Source of the DNA: Saccharicrinis carchari
GTDB taxonomy: Bacteria > Bacteroidota > Bacteroidia > Bacteroidales > Marinilabiliaceae
Assembly (NCBI RefSeq): GCF_900182605.1
Contig: NZ_FXTB01000011.1
Location: 1 to 64,000 of the forward strand
Direction of reading: 5' to 3'
DNA: 64,000 bases
This document shows positions 8,463 through 17,660 of this stretch, one piece after another (positions within the stretch are counted from its first letter, which is position 1; each line of letters opens with the position of its first letter). Under the pieces are notes generated by a model. The model saw nothing but the letters and a program-made list of their open reading frames with translations. It made no database searches and had not been told where the DNA came from. A program made the translations under genes and the position numbers.

Positions 8463-9425
8463 CTAAATCTCCAACATCTCTTTAATCCTATTTTCGAGCT
8501 TAAGCGTATCCGCTGCAAAGTTCCGGATGCCCTCTGCCAGTTTTTCGGTGGCCATGGCATCTTCGTTCATCATCCACCTAAAGCGGAGCTCGTTCATCTC
8601 TATTTTTTTTATTTCCTTTTTTTGTGCAGCTGCAACTGAAAGCTTTTCGGAAACAGGTGAGGAACAGTCCTCCAACTGCTTCATTAAATGGGGAGAAATA
8701 GTTAACAAGTCGCAACCAGCCACCTCAAGTATTTCGCCAATATTTCGGAAGCTGGCTCCCATCACTTCAGTATCGTAGGCAAATTTTTTGTAGTAGTTGT
8801 ATATTTCCGTAAGCGACAAAACACCCGGATCGTCCTTGGGTTCGATATGATCAAGGCCCCTTTCTTTTTTATACCAATCGTAAATCCTCCCTACAAATGG
8901 GGATATGAGCTGTACCCCTACCTGGGCACATGCTACGGCTTGTGCCAAACTGAACAGAAGCGTGAGGTTGCAATGTATGCCCTCCTTTTCAAGCTCACCG
9001 GCGGCTAGGATCCCCTCCCAGGTGGAGGCTAACTTCACCAGTACCTTGCTTCGGGGTATACCCCCAATCTCATACAGGTCAATTATCTCGCGTGCCTTTG
9101 CTATGCTACCCTCCGTATCAAAGCTTAATCTGGCATCCACTTCGGTAGATACCCTTCCCGGAACAATCTTTAATATCTCTGTGCCAAAGTTAACGGCAAC
9201 CTTATCCATAGCAAGGCTAAGCTGTTGATCGGGCACATCGGCCTTATTTTGCGCATATTTAACGGCTTCGCTTATTAAAGGCCGATATTGAGAAATGCCG
9301 GTTGCTTTAAGAATGAGTGATGGGTTGGTAGTAGCGTCCTGGGGTTTAAACGATTTCATGCTTTCAAAATCACTGGTATCGGCTACTACCGTGGTCATTT
9401 TTTTTAGCTGTTCCAATGCATTCAT
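8463..9425 (-). CDS. tal: Transaldolase (TalB type)
   Basis: A 320-residue enzyme of the non-oxidative pentose phosphate pathway that moves a dihydroxyacetone unit between sugar phosphates. The Schiff-base lysine is K131 in [12 protein letters not shown], matching K132 of E. coli Tal[10 protein letters not shown] (30-38) is the N-terminal signature, and D17 (VVADTSDF) aligns with the catalytic Asp. Full length for the classical subfamily, well above the 215-residue short form. It is 61 bases downstream of the carboxyltransferase gene on the same strand and convergent with the alkyltransferase-like gene. Confidence 0.95.
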   Translation of the reverse strand: MNALEQLKKMTTVVADTSDFESMKSFKPQDATTNPSLILKATGISQYRPLISEAVKYAQNKADVPDQQLSLAMDKVAVNFGTEILKIVPGRVSTEVDARLSFDTEGSIAKAREIIDLYEIGGIPRSKVLVKLASTWEGILAAGELEKEGIHCNLTLLFSLAQAVACAQVGVQLISPFVGRIYDWYKKERGLDHIEPKDDPGVLSLTEIYNYYKKFAYDTEVMGASFRNIGEILEVAGCDLLTISPHLMKQLEDCSSPVSEKLSVAAAQKKEIKKIEMNELRFRWMMNEDAMATEKLAEGIRNFAADTLKLENRIKEMLEI

Positions 9426-9486
9426 GTTATAATACTTTATTGGGTAGAGATGAATGATAATTATATGGCTACCCTAAATATACGTA

Positions 9487-11022
9487 TTATAACGGCATGT
9501 TACCATGTTTTTTAGGTGGATTTGCTTCACTTTTATTTTGCGTCATATCCAAAGCCTGTATGACTTTTTTACGGGTTTCGCGCGGCATAATTATTTCGTC
9601 TATATAACCCAATTCGGCAGCCCGATAAGGATTGGCAAAATTCTCTCTGTAATCCTCCACCTTTTGGGCTCTTTCCTCTTTGGCCTCATTCCGAAAAATT
9701 ATATTTACTGCTCCCTCGGGTCCCATAACGGCAATTTCGGCCGTGGGAAAAGCCAGGTTAACATCAGCCATCAAATGCTTGCTCGACATTACATCATAAG
9801 CTCCTCCATAGGCTTTACGGGTAATCACCGTTATTTTAGGCACGGTTGCTTCGGCATAGGCATACAATAGCTTGGCACCGTGTTTAATAATACCACCATG
9901 CTCTTGCGTTATGCCGGGTAAAAACCCGGGTACATCCACAAAGGTAACCACAGGGATATTAAACGAATCGCAAAAACGCACAAAACGTGCTGCCTTTACA
10001 CTGGAATCAATATCGAGCACTCCTGCCAAAAAAGCCGGCTGGTTGGCCACAATACCTACCGATCGACCGTTGAAACGAGCAAATCCGGTAATCATATTTT
10101 TTGAGTAAAGTGGCATCACCTCAAAAAAATGCCTGTCGTCCACCACGGCGGTTATTAGCTCCAGCATGTTGTATGCTTTGCTGGAATCCGAAGGAATCAA
10201 TTCCTGAAGCTTCTCTTCCTCCCTGTCGCTTTTATCACCGGTAGGCACAATAGGCGTTTCTTCCATGTTATTGCTGGGAAGAAAGCTGAGCAACTCACGT
10301 ATCATTAAAAGGGTATGTTCGTCATCATCACCCACAAAGTGGGCTACACCGCTTTTTGCGTTGTGGGTTACCGCCCCACCCAGACTTTCCTTGCTCACAT
10401 CTTCGTGTGTAACGGTTTTTATAACCTCAGGCCCGGTAACAAACATGTAACTCGAGTTTTGCACCATAAAAATAAAATCGGTTAGGGCAGGTGAGTACAC
10501 GGCTCCGCCTGCGCAGGGCCCCATAATGGCCGATATTTGGGGTATTACGCCCGAAGCTTTCACGTTAAGATAAAAAATGTCGCCGTAGCCCGCCAAGCTT
10601 TGCACTCCTTCCTGAATCCTGGCACCCCCGGAATCGTTAAGACCAATTAGCGGGGCACCCATCTTGAGGGCCAGCTGATGAACCTTTATAATTTTTTTGG
10701 CATTGGTAATGCTCAACGACCCACCAAAAACGGTAAAATCCTGAGCAAAAACGTACACCAAACGCCCATCCACTTTTCCGTATCCACTCACTACACCATC
10801 GCCGGGTATATGCTGTTTTTCCATACCAAAGTTAACACATCTATGGGTTATCATCTTGTCCAGCTCAACAAAGGTACCCCGATCCAAGAAAACGGCTATG
10901 CGCTCCCGTGCAGTAAGTTTGCCTGCACTATGCTGTTTATCGGTTCGCGATTTTCCGCCTCCCTGCTCTGCCGCTCTGTTTTTATCTTCATACAGTTTAT
11001 ATTTATCCTTTAATGATTGCAT
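9487..11022 (-). CDS. Acyl-CoA carboxylase carboxyltransferase subunit
   Basis: A 511-residue carboxyltransferase of the propionyl-CoA/methylmalonyl-CoA class. It transfers carboxyl between biotin and an acyl-CoA. Two crotonase-like halves are visible: the N-terminal one with the oxyanion glycines of [14 protein letters not shown], the C-terminal one with [13 protein letters not shown] and [25 protein letters not shown] is typical of PccB and MmdA. Size and motifs do not separate propionyl-CoA carboxylase from a methylmalonyl-CoA decarboxylase alpha subunit, but the adjacent biotin carboxylase favours an ATP-dependent carboxylase. The gene is third in a cluster: biotin carboxylase, biotin carrier, carboxyltransferase. 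Confidence 0.88.
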   Translation of the reverse strand: MQSLKDKYKLYEDKNRAAEQGGGKSRTDKQHSAGKLTARERIAVFLDRGTFVELDKMITHRCVNFGMEKQHIPGDGVVSGYGKVDGRLVYVFAQDFTVFGGSLSITNAKKIIKVHQLALKMGAPLIGLNDSGGARIQEGVQSLAGYGDIFYLNVKASGVIPQISAIMGPCAGGAVYSPALTDFIFMVQNSSYMFVTGPEVIKTVTHEDVSKESLGGAVTHNAKSGVAHFVGDDDEHTLLMIRELLSFLPSNNMEETPIVPTGDKSDREEEKLQELIPSDSSKAYNMLELITAVVDDRHFFEVMPLYSKNMITGFARFNGRSVGIVANQPAFLAGVLDIDSSVKAARFVRFCDSFNIPVVTFVDVPGFLPGITQEHGGIIKHGAKLLYAYAEATVPKITVITRKAYGGAYDVMSSKHLMADVNLAFPTAEIAVMGPEGAVNIIFRNEAKEERAQKVEDYRENFANPYRAAELGYIDEIIMPRETRKKVIQALDMTQNKSEANPPKKHGNMPL

Positions 11023-11070
11023 GATGTTATTTTATAGGTTGAACAAACTTTAGCGGTATTAATGCTCGTA

Positions 11071-11586
11071 TTATTCTTGCGGGTCAATTTCCACCAGCGT
11101 TATGCCGCCATCTACGGTATCGCCCTCCGCAACATTAATTTTACGCACTATGCCCGATATAGGCGCTTTAAATTCGCTTTCCATTTTCATGGCCGAAACT
11201 ACAAGAGCGGTATCTCCCTCATTTATAAAGCTGCCCACACTAACCATAATGCGTACAATGCGGCCCGGCATAGGCGAAATAATCTCCCGATCGCTGCTTT
11301 TAGCATTATTGCGCGAAGCCACGTTATACCGGGTAGAAGGGTCGATGACCTCCACTTTAAACTGATCGTTACGGGTATTCACTTTGTAATGGTTGGGGTG
11401 ATTGTCCTCAATCATCTCCAGATTGATAGAAGTTCCATTGTGCAGTATAGAATAAACCGACGACTCAACCTGCAACACATCAAGGCTATACGCTTTACCA
11501 TCGATAAGCACATGGTAAATACAGCCTTCTTGTTTTAGTACCTCAATTTTTACTTTTCTGTCTTTAACTTTTAATTCTAAAGGCAT
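11071..11586 (-). CDS. Biotin carboxyl carrier protein
   Basis: A 171-residue biotinyl carrier for the acyl-CoA carboxylase. The C-terminal biotinyl domain (about 100-170) has the AMKM motif with acceptor lysine K134. The preceding ~95 residues form a beta-rich linker or BT-like domain, as in separate carriers of Bacteroidota propionyl-CoA carboxylases. BirA encoded at 41.2-41.9 kb should attach the biotin. It starts 10 bases after the biotin carboxylase stop and ends 48 bases before the carboxyltransferase start, so co-transcription is near certain. Confidence 0.92.
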   Translation of the reverse strand: MPLELKVKDRKVKIEVLKQEGCIYHVLIDGKAYSLDVLQVESSVYSILHNGTSINLEMIEDNHPNHYKVNTRNDQFKVEVIDPSTRYNVASRNNAKSSDREIISPMPGRIVRIMVSVGSFINEGDTALVVSAMKMESEFKAPISGIVRKINVAEGDTVDGGITLVEIDPQE

Positions 11587-11596
11587 AAGGGGATAT

Positions 11597-13102
11597 TTAA
11601 AATCTAAGCATATTTCTTTTTTTACCGAATTCTTTCCATGGCGACGGCTTATTGGTCACGTTGTCGCGCACTTTATATTCCTGCTTTTTCATAAAGTCCA
11701 GGTAAGCTACAAACATGGCAATATCCTGCGATTCGTAATCGCATGGTTCCTCTATATGCAGATATGGCTTGTTTTTTTCGATAAAGTGCGTATCGTAGGT
11801 ACCATTTCTGAAATCCGGGGTTTCCATAATCTTTTCCAAAAAGGGGATGGATGTTTTTACGCCGGTAATTTTGTATTCGTACAACGCCCTTTTCATCCGG
11901 TCGATAGCTTCGTTGCGTGTTTTAGCCCAAATGATAAGCTTGGATATCATGGGGTCGTAGAAGATAGGAATTTCATATCCTTTATAAACGTAACCGTCTG
12001 TTCGCACCCCCAAGCCCAAGGGTTCTGTAATATGCTTTATCACGCCCGGGTTAGGCATAAAGTTATTTTTCGGATCTTCGGCATAAATACGGCACTCAAT
12101 AGCATGACCATGCATAAGCACCTGATCCTGTGTATAACTTAGCGGATTGCCATCGGCTATCCTTATTTGCTCCTTTACGATATCAATACCAGTTACTCGC
12201 TCTGTAATGGGATGCTCCACCTGCAAGCGGGTGTTCATCTCCAAAAAGTAGAAATTATGCTTATCGTCTACCAAAAACTCAATGGTTCCGGCACCTACGT
12301 AGTTAACCGATTGGGCAGCTTTAATGGCATACTGACCCATTTTAAGTCGCAGCTCGGGGGTCATGTGGGGCGATGGCGTTTCCTCCACCACTTTTTGATG
12401 CCTCCGTTGCACGGAACACTCGCGTTCAAAGAGATGGATGGTATTGCCATATTGGTCGGCTAAAATCTGAAACTCGATATGGTGGGGTGATTCGATGTAT
12501 TTTTCGATGTAAACCGTGTCGTTACCAAACGAAGACAAGGCTTCGGATTGGGCCATATCGAAGGAGGACTGAAGTTGCGACTCGTCCGTTACCAACCGCA
12601 TACCTTTACCGCCACCACCGGCCGACGCTTTTATCATAATGGGATAACCAATCTCTTTGGCAACAGAAGTTAAATCCTTGGTCTTTGACAACGGCTTTTC
12701 GGTTCCGGGAACAACAGGCACACCGGAACGCTGCATTAGTTTACGGGCTGTAACTTTATCTCCCATATCCAGAATGGCCTGGGGCCCCGGGCCTATAAAA
12801 ATGATTCCCATACCCAAAACTTCCCGGGCAAAATCTGCGTTTTCGGATAAAAACCCGTAACCCGGATGTATGGCGTCAGCCTTGGTTTCCTTTGCTACCT
12901 TTAAAATAGCATCTATTTTTAAATAGCTTTCGTTTGAAGGCGAGGCACCAATACAATAGGCTTCATCCGCATATCTTACGTGCATAGAAGTACGGTCGGC
13001 TTCGGAAAATACCGCCACGGATCTAATACCCATTTCGCGGCACGATCGCATAATACGCACTGCTATTTCGCCCCGGTTGGCCACTAAAATTTTTTTAATC
13101 AT
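11597..13102 (-). CDS. accC: Biotin carboxylase subunit of acyl-CoA carboxylase
   Basis: A 501-residue ATP-grasp enzyme that carboxylates biotin on the carrier protein using ATP and bicarbonate. The N-terminal KKILVANRGEIAVRI is characteristic. The ATP-binding loop SAGGGGKGM and the ECSVQRRHQKVVEE segment are intact, as is EMNTRLQVEHPITE. About 50 extra residues follow the AccC core and may dock the carrier. It is the first gene of the carboxylase cluster. The symbol follows the family; the acyl substrate is probably propionyl-CoA, judging by the carboxyltransferase type. Confidence 0.9.
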   Translation of the reverse strand: MIKKILVANRGEIAVRIMRSCREMGIRSVAVFSEADRTSMHVRYADEAYCIGASPSNESYLKIDAILKVAKETKADAIHPGYGFLSENADFAREVLGMGIIFIGPGPQAILDMGDKVTARKLMQRSGVPVVPGTEKPLSKTKDLTSVAKEIGYPIMIKASAGGGGKGMRLVTDESQLQSSFDMAQSEALSSFGNDTVYIEKYIESPHHIEFQILADQYGNTIHLFERECSVQRRHQKVVEETPSPHMTPELRLKMGQYAIKAAQSVNYVGAGTIEFLVDDKHNFYFLEMNTRLQVEHPITERVTGIDIVKEQIRIADGNPLSYTQDQVLMHGHAIECRIYAEDPKNNFMPNPGVIKHITEPLGLGVRTDGYVYKGYEIPIFYDPMISKLIIWAKTRNEAIDRMKRALYEYKITGVKTSIPFLEKIMETPDFRNGTYDTHFIEKNKPYLHIEEPCDYESQDIAMFVAYLDFMKKQEYKVRDNVTNKPSPWKEFGKKRNMLRF

Positions 13103-13290
13103 CCAATTGATTTTTTACGACCGTTTAATATATGAACTTATTTTTAAAATTAAATACTTACAAGTCTTTTAATATGTATCATTTCGAATATTCCCTATCG
13201 CCGAAGTAGTAAAAACTAAACCAAATGATATATAAATAGTTCAGGTTAAATACTAATTCTGTTTGATTATGCATTCTAAATGAATTATCG

Positions 13291-13298
13291 TAAATTTG
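13291..13298 (+). promoter_or_regulatory. TAnnTTTG -7 box for ferritin gene
   Basis: TAAATTTG lies 36 bases before the ferritin ATG. A TTTG at 13262-13265 is 25 bases upstream of it, longer than the usual spacing. Confidence 0.4.
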
Positions 13299-13334
13299 AA
13301 ATTCAGAATAAAAATAATCGTAAAAACAATAGTT

Positions 13335-13841
13335 ATGTTAAAAAAAACGGTAGAAGATAGTTTAGTAAAACAAATAGAGAAAGAAGCCTATTCCTCCAAC
13401 TTGTATTTGTCGATGGCATCGTGGGCCGAAACCAACGGATTCGAGGGAGTATCGAAGTGGATGTATGCCCAGGCAGAAGAAGAGAAGATGCACATGCTCA
13501 AGTTTATGAAGTATGTAAACGAAAGAGGCGGAAAAGCTGTTATTCCAGCCATAAAGCAACCACCTACAAATTATAAAAACGTACAAGAAGTTTTTGAGCA
13601 AACTTTAGAGCACGAACGTTATGTTACCGCAAGTATCAACGAAATTGTAGGCGTGTGCCTCGACGAGAAGGACTTTACAACCCATAATTGGATACAATGG
13701 TTTGTGAATGAACAAACGGAGGAAGAAGCTTCGGTTATGGCCATTATTGACAAACTTAAGCTACTCGATGGACATAACCTATACATGTTCGATCGCGATA
13801 TTGTAGGTATGAGAGGTGATGTGCCGGCCAGCCAGGAATAG
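13335..13841 (+). CDS. ftnA: Ferritin (FtnA-type)
   Basis: A 168-residue four-helix iron-storage protein. Ferroxidase ligands are all visible: E17, E50, H53, E94, Q127 and E130. The absence of a conserved haem-binding Met pattern argues for ferritin over bacterioferritin. It oxidises Fe(II) and stores it as a mineral in a 24-subunit shell in the cytoplasm. The ATG at 13335 is chosen over an upstream TTG at 13296, because the latter lies in the promoter region and adds a basic non-conserved stretch. A strong terminator hairpin follows at 13965-14003, so the gene is probably monocistronic. Confidence 0.95.
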   Translation: MLKKTVEDSLVKQIEKEAYSSNLYLSMASWAETNGFEGVSKWMYAQAEEEKMHMLKFMKYVNERGGKAVIPAIKQPPTNYKNVQEVFEQTLEHERYVTASINEIVGVCLDEKDFTTHNWIQWFVNEQTEEEASVMAIIDKLKLLDGHNLYMFDRDIVGMRGDVPASQE

Positions 13842-14152
13842 ACGGCGTTAGGCATACGAAGTGTCGGTGTTGGCTAATCCGTATGTGAGAGGCAAACAGC
13901 GATGGCTTTTCTCCCTCCTATTCGAGTGCGGGATGCGGATAGATCGTTCTCAGTAACCAAATACAAAAAGCCGGAAAGGAGAATGTTCTCTTTTTCGGTT
14001 TTTACTTTATTTAAGAGAAAAACGTTTACTGTTCGCATGATTAATTTGGCACAAGCTGAAATAATAAAGTCGCAGCATTTGCCCTGCCATATGCAGGAGG
14101 ATTATGAATTAAAATAAGTCCATACATCAGCGTTCGGCTAACCTTAAAAAAT
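13842..14152. other. Intergenic region containing the ferritin terminator
   Basis: Apart from the hairpin at 13965-14003, nothing is recognised. A 71-codon frame (13902-14117) runs straight through the hairpin and has no recognised motif; it is treated as chance. Confidence 0.6.
13965..14003 (+). terminator. Long stem-loop terminator after ferritin
   Basis: An 18-bp helix with three G-U wobbles pairs AAAAGCCGGAAAGGAGAA (13966-13983) with the segment at 13986-14003. The descending arm ends in TTTTT and the ascending arm begins with AAAAA, which makes it potentially bidirectional. Position 124 bases after the ferritin stop. Confidence 0.75.
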
Positions 14153-14635
14153 ATGAAAAAAATTGTCAATCCATTCGTCAACAATCCGCAACATCAACAT
14201 AAATGTTTCGGTTGTTCCCCCCAAAACCCCATTGGCTTACAGTTAGAATTTTGGGATGCAGGAGAAGAAATAATAGCAAAATGGCTACCCAAAAAACAAT
14301 TTGAAGGATATATGAACGTGGTGCACGGTGGCATACAGGCCACGCTGCACGACGAAATAGCCAGTTGGGTGGTTTATACCAAGTGCCAGACTATGGGGGT
14401 TACTTCCAATATGGAAGTTCAGTACAAAAAGCCGTTGATGATAAGTGGTGAAGAGATAACCATAAAAGCACGCTTAGAAAGTCCCAACCGCAGGTTGGTT
14501 AAGATAAATACCCTTATTCAGGATTATCAAGGTACCGTTTGCTCCATTGCAACGGTCACGTATTTTTTGCTTTCGCAGCAAAAAGCCAAAATGGAATACA
14601 ACTATCCCGGTATTGAAGCGTTTTACGAAAAATAA
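14153..14635 (+). CDS. PaaI-family hotdog thioesterase
   Basis: A 160-residue acyl-CoA thioesterase-like protein. The N-terminal CFGCSPQNPIGLQL and the central VVHGGIQATLHDEIAS are the signature of the 4HBT/PaaI hotdog family; the Asp of the HDE segment is the likely catalytic acid or base. Substrate is unknown. The gene ends 6 bases before the ClC gene, suggesting a two-gene unit. The ATG at 14153 follows an A-rich stretch. Confidence 0.85.
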   Translation: MKKIVNPFVNNPQHQHKCFGCSPQNPIGLQLEFWDAGEEIIAKWLPKKQFEGYMNVVHGGIQATLHDEIASWVVYTKCQTMGVTSNMEVQYKKPLMISGEEITIKARLESPNRRLVKINTLIQDYQGTVCSIATVTYFLLSQQKAKMEYNYPGIEAFYEK

Positions 14636-14641
14636 TTTTTA

Positions 14642-15922
14642 ATGGGTTTTAAAAATCGCTTCAGGCAAAACATACCTCAAGGAATTGTTCCCTCGGCTTT
14701 GTACCTTGGCAAATGGATATTGCTGTGCGGTTTAGTGGGTTTGCTGGCTGGTTCGGCATCTGCCATATTTTTAATTGCCTTGGAGTGGGCCACCGATTTC
14801 AGAGAGCATAACATTTGGATAATCGCTTTGTTGCCCTTGGGTGGGCTCGCGATAGGTATGACCTACTATTATTTGGGACAATCCGTAGTGAAAGGTAACA
14901 ACCAAATATTGGAAGAATTCCATAGCCCCAAAAAAATCATCCCCTTAAAAATGGCTCCATTGGTGTTGTTTAGCACGGTAGCTACACATATATTTGGTGG
15001 TTCGGCCGGACGAGAGGGGACAGCCATACAAATGGGGGGTGCTATTGCCGACCAGTTTACGAAGATATTCAGGTTAAATTCTTCTGACAGAAAAATACTA
15101 TTAATTACCGGTGTTAGTGCCGGCTTTGCCTCCATATTTGGCACCCCTTTGGCAGGTGCCGTATTTGCCTTAGAAGTTTTTGTGGTAGGGAGGATGCGTT
15201 ACGATGCGATTGTACCCAGTTTTTTGGCAGCCATTTTTGCCAACGAGGCAGCACAGCTATGGCCCATACATCATACCACTTATTCCATCCCTGTTGTACC
15301 AGATTTATGGGCTCCTCAGCTTTTATGGGCTTTACTGGCAGGCATATGCTTTGGATTGGCCGGCATGTTGTTTTCCAATGCTACCCATTTTTGGGGCGCT
15401 CTTTTTAAAAGAACAATTAAATACCCCCCCTTTCGTCCTTTGCTTGGCGGAATAGTAATTGCTTTAGCTGTTTGGGCGGTGGGAACTCGTTGGATTGGAC
15501 TGGGTATTCCGGTCATCGTGGAATCATTTAACCATCAATTGCCTTTCAGCGATTTTCTACTCAAAATATTGTTCACCGCTTTTACGCTGGGTGCCGGTTT
15601 TAAAGGAGGTGAAGTAACGCCCTTATTTTTTACCGGTGCCACACTGGGCAGTGCGCTGGCACTATTTATTCCTCTGCCTGTGGCGCTGCTTGCAGGCATG
15701 GGTTTTGTAGCCGTTTTTTCGGGGGCAACCAATACGCCTATCGCTTGCACTTTAATGGGTATTGAACTATTTGGAGCCGACGCCGGCGTGTTTATAGGTA
15801 TAGCCTGCGTTACGGCTTACCTCTTTTCGGGGCATACCGGTATTTACGGCGAGCAAATTATCGGAAGCCCTAAAAGCCTATTATTCGGTTCCGACAAAGG
15901 AAAAAAAATAAATGAATTGTAA
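14642..15922 (+). CDS. ClC-family chloride channel/antiporter
   Basis: A 426-residue integral membrane protein of the ClC family with about ten hydrophobic segments. The gating glutamate is E125 in the GREGT motif. GTPLAGAVFALEV and GGEVTPLFFTGATLG correspond to the other pore-lining regions, the latter replacing the usual GxFxP. The first family motif (GSGIP) is not evident. No CBS domains follow. It probably exchanges or conducts chloride or fluoride-like anions, but direction and selectivity cannot be read. GAAGCGTTTT (14615-14624) can pair with AAAATCGCTTC (14652-14662), with one bulge, placing the start codon in the loop, which might modulate translation. Confidence 0.9.
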   Translation: MGFKNRFRQNIPQGIVPSALYLGKWILLCGLVGLLAGSASAIFLIALEWATDFREHNIWIIALLPLGGLAIGMTYYYLGQSVVKGNNQILEEFHSPKKIIPLKMAPLVLFSTVATHIFGGSAGREGTAIQMGGAIADQFTKIFRLNSSDRKILLITGVSAGFASIFGTPLAGAVFALEVFVVGRMRYDAIVPSFLAAIFANEAAQLWPIHHTTYSIPVVPDLWAPQLLWALLAGICFGLAGMLFSNATHFWGALFKRTIKYPPFRPLLGGIVIALAVWAVGTRWIGLGIPVIVESFNHQLPFSDFLLKILFTAFTLGAGFKGGEVTPLFFTGATLGSALALFIPLPVALLAGMGFVAVFSGATNTPIACTLMGIELFGADAGVFIGIACVTAYLFSGHTGIYGEQIIGSPKSLLFGSDKGKKINEL

Positions 15923-16367
15923 AAACATAAGGTAGCACCCCTACCCACCTGAGTAGTTATTATAAGAATAAACCACACCATAGTGGCTTAGTGCGTGGTA
16001 TTGCGTTAACTAATATAAGGAATGCACAATAAAATTTATGCACAACGCTTCCTAATCATGTGGTTTGTACATGTAACAGGCAATTTTTTAAAAATATTCG
16101 ATGAGGACGAAGCGCCTATTAAGGGGGCACCTACCTTATCGAACCCAGCTACATACTTTAAAAGGTACTATCCCTTATAAAAACCCGCGCTTATATTATA
16201 CCAGACAAGCTCCATGTGTAAACATCTCCCACATACCTATTGTTAACGAAGCCGCTGCCTCCTTTGATTCCGAATCGAAAAACGGATATTGAATTTCTTA
16301 AAATAACTTATGGCAGGCCGCACCATTGCTTTGCCTACCATGCGCAACGCCCTATTGCGGATACCGT
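15923..16367. other. Convergent intergenic region with nested dyads
   Basis: These 445 bases lie between convergent genes. AAACCACA (15970-15977) pairs with TGTGGTTT (16059-16066). Inside, AGGAA (16018-16022) pairs with TTCCT (16048-16052), with ATGCACAA repeated directly between them. Two frames (16101-16292 and 16240-16470) show no recognisable protein and are not called. Confidence 0.4.
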
Positions 16368-17477
16368 TTACTGCTTACTACCCACTGAAATGAGTGCTCC
16401 CGTAACCGGTGAAACATCAATCACAACACCTTCTTTTTCGAGGATAGACGGCGGCATGGAAACCACTTGACCATATTGCGCCAAAGCAACTTTTTGGGAA
16501 GCTATGGTGATGTTTCTATCTACAATATGCACTGTACCCCATGATGGCACTGTATAAAACAAGCCGTTTCTAACCGCATCTTTTGAAGGTTCGGCTTGTG
16601 TGCTTTTAGGATTCTCCTTTTGTGCTATATCGAGTTTTAAATAAATAGGTGTTCCGGTTATATCCATGGCATCTACCAACCCTTTTTGTTTGTTAAGACG
16701 GCACAATACATGGTTGGCATAACTACTTTGTATATCGGGGGTAAGTTCAAAACGTTGTGTTTGGATCGTCGAAATTGTTTTACCACTAAAAAGAGATACA
16801 AAATCCTTTTCTTGTTTTTCGATCTCCTTCAGGATAGTTTTGTAAGCCTCCCCATCGGGTGGCAAGTTCTCCAACTCACCCGATAGCAATTCTATCCGGC
16901 TTGTACGCAACTTATAAACCATATTTGCGGCTTCCTGCGCCATGGCAGCCGAAGAAGTTTTATACAACAAATCTTCATTTAATGCCACGTTATCAAAATT
17001 AATATCGGCCAGCATAGGAACTGCCGGATTCTTAATCTCGGGAAGCTTTGTGGTGAACACCGGGGCATTGTTAATACCTGTTAGCACGCCTTCAGGGTTT
17101 AAATTAAACTGGTGTGCCGAGGTGTTACCTGTAGCAATCACACTAAACCGCTTGCTCTCATCGGCTTTGCCGGATGTACTTATACGTACCTCTTTAATAA
17201 TCCACTCCTCACTATCTTCGGCAATAGCCTTATCCAAGTTTAAAAAGCGCTGCGAATAGCGATAATAAGGACCCGCTTTCATAATGCGCTTTTCCATAAC
17301 AATATCCACCTGTATAACAGTTTTTGGAAGCATGTACATGAGTGATTGACCGTCATCCGCCACCAGAGTGGCCGGTTTGACATCTACCGCTACCGATCCT
17401 CTTTTTTGCGAAAACAGTGCCGATGACACGCAAAGGCTAAGTATCAGGCCAAAAATCAATCTTTTGGAATTATTCAT
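16368..17477 (-). CDS. DUF4831 family exported protein
   Basis: A 369-residue protein that I recognise as DUF4831, a Bacteroidota family of unknown function. An N-terminal signal peptide (RLIFGLILSLCVSSALFSQ) indicates export to the periplasm. The ATG at 17477 is preferred over an upstream in-frame ATG at 17519, since it places the basic residues directly before the hydrophobic core. The mature part is beta-rich with a helical segment in the middle (EAANMVYKLRTSRIELLSG). It lies downstream of nnr on the same strand, separated by 183 bases of low-complexity sequence. Confidence 0.75.
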   Translation of the reverse strand: MNNSKRLIFGLILSLCVSSALFSQKRGSVAVDVKPATLVADDGQSLMYMLPKTVIQVDIVMEKRIMKAGPYYRYSQRFLNLDKAIAEDSEEWIIKEVRISTSGKADESKRFSVIATGNTSAHQFNLNPEGVLTGINNAPVFTTKLPEIKNPAVPMLADINFDNVALNEDLLYKTSSAAMAQEAANMVYKLRTSRIELLSGELENLPPDGEAYKTILKEIEKQEKDFVSLFSGKTISTIQTQRFELTPDIQSSYANHVLCRLNKQKGLVDAMDITGTPIYLKLDIAQKENPKSTQAEPSKDAVRNGLFYTVPSWGTVHIVDRNITIASQKVALAQYGQVVSMPPSILEKEGVVIDVSPVTGALISVGSKQ

Positions 17478-17660
17478 TTCTATGTTTTTTAGTGTTTTAT
17501 CAAAAAGGTATATAATCATTGTTTGTTATTTTACTCTTTAACAGCACGTTGTGCTACTTTATTATCTTCACGCTATTCGCTCAATACTATACGTTATACC
17601 TACTACGCTGCAATTCTAACTATTCGCTTTACGCTCACTGTTTTTCGTTCTCTTTACACT

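Noticed and set aside
14042-14060. TGGCAC near 14047 as a sigma-54 promoter (-24)
   Set aside because: No TTGC at the required spacing for the -12 element.
13902-14117. 71-codon frame after ferritin
   Set aside because: It runs through the 18-bp terminator hairpin at 13965-14003.
16101-16470. Short plus-strand frames before the DUF4831 gene
   Set aside because: No recognised motif; the right-hand one overlaps the DUF4831 coding region on the other strand.
17520-17660. Low-complexity tract with repeated AGCGAATAG pieces, considered as a third heptamer array
   Set aside because: The 7-base register does not hold and the units differ from the other two arrays.
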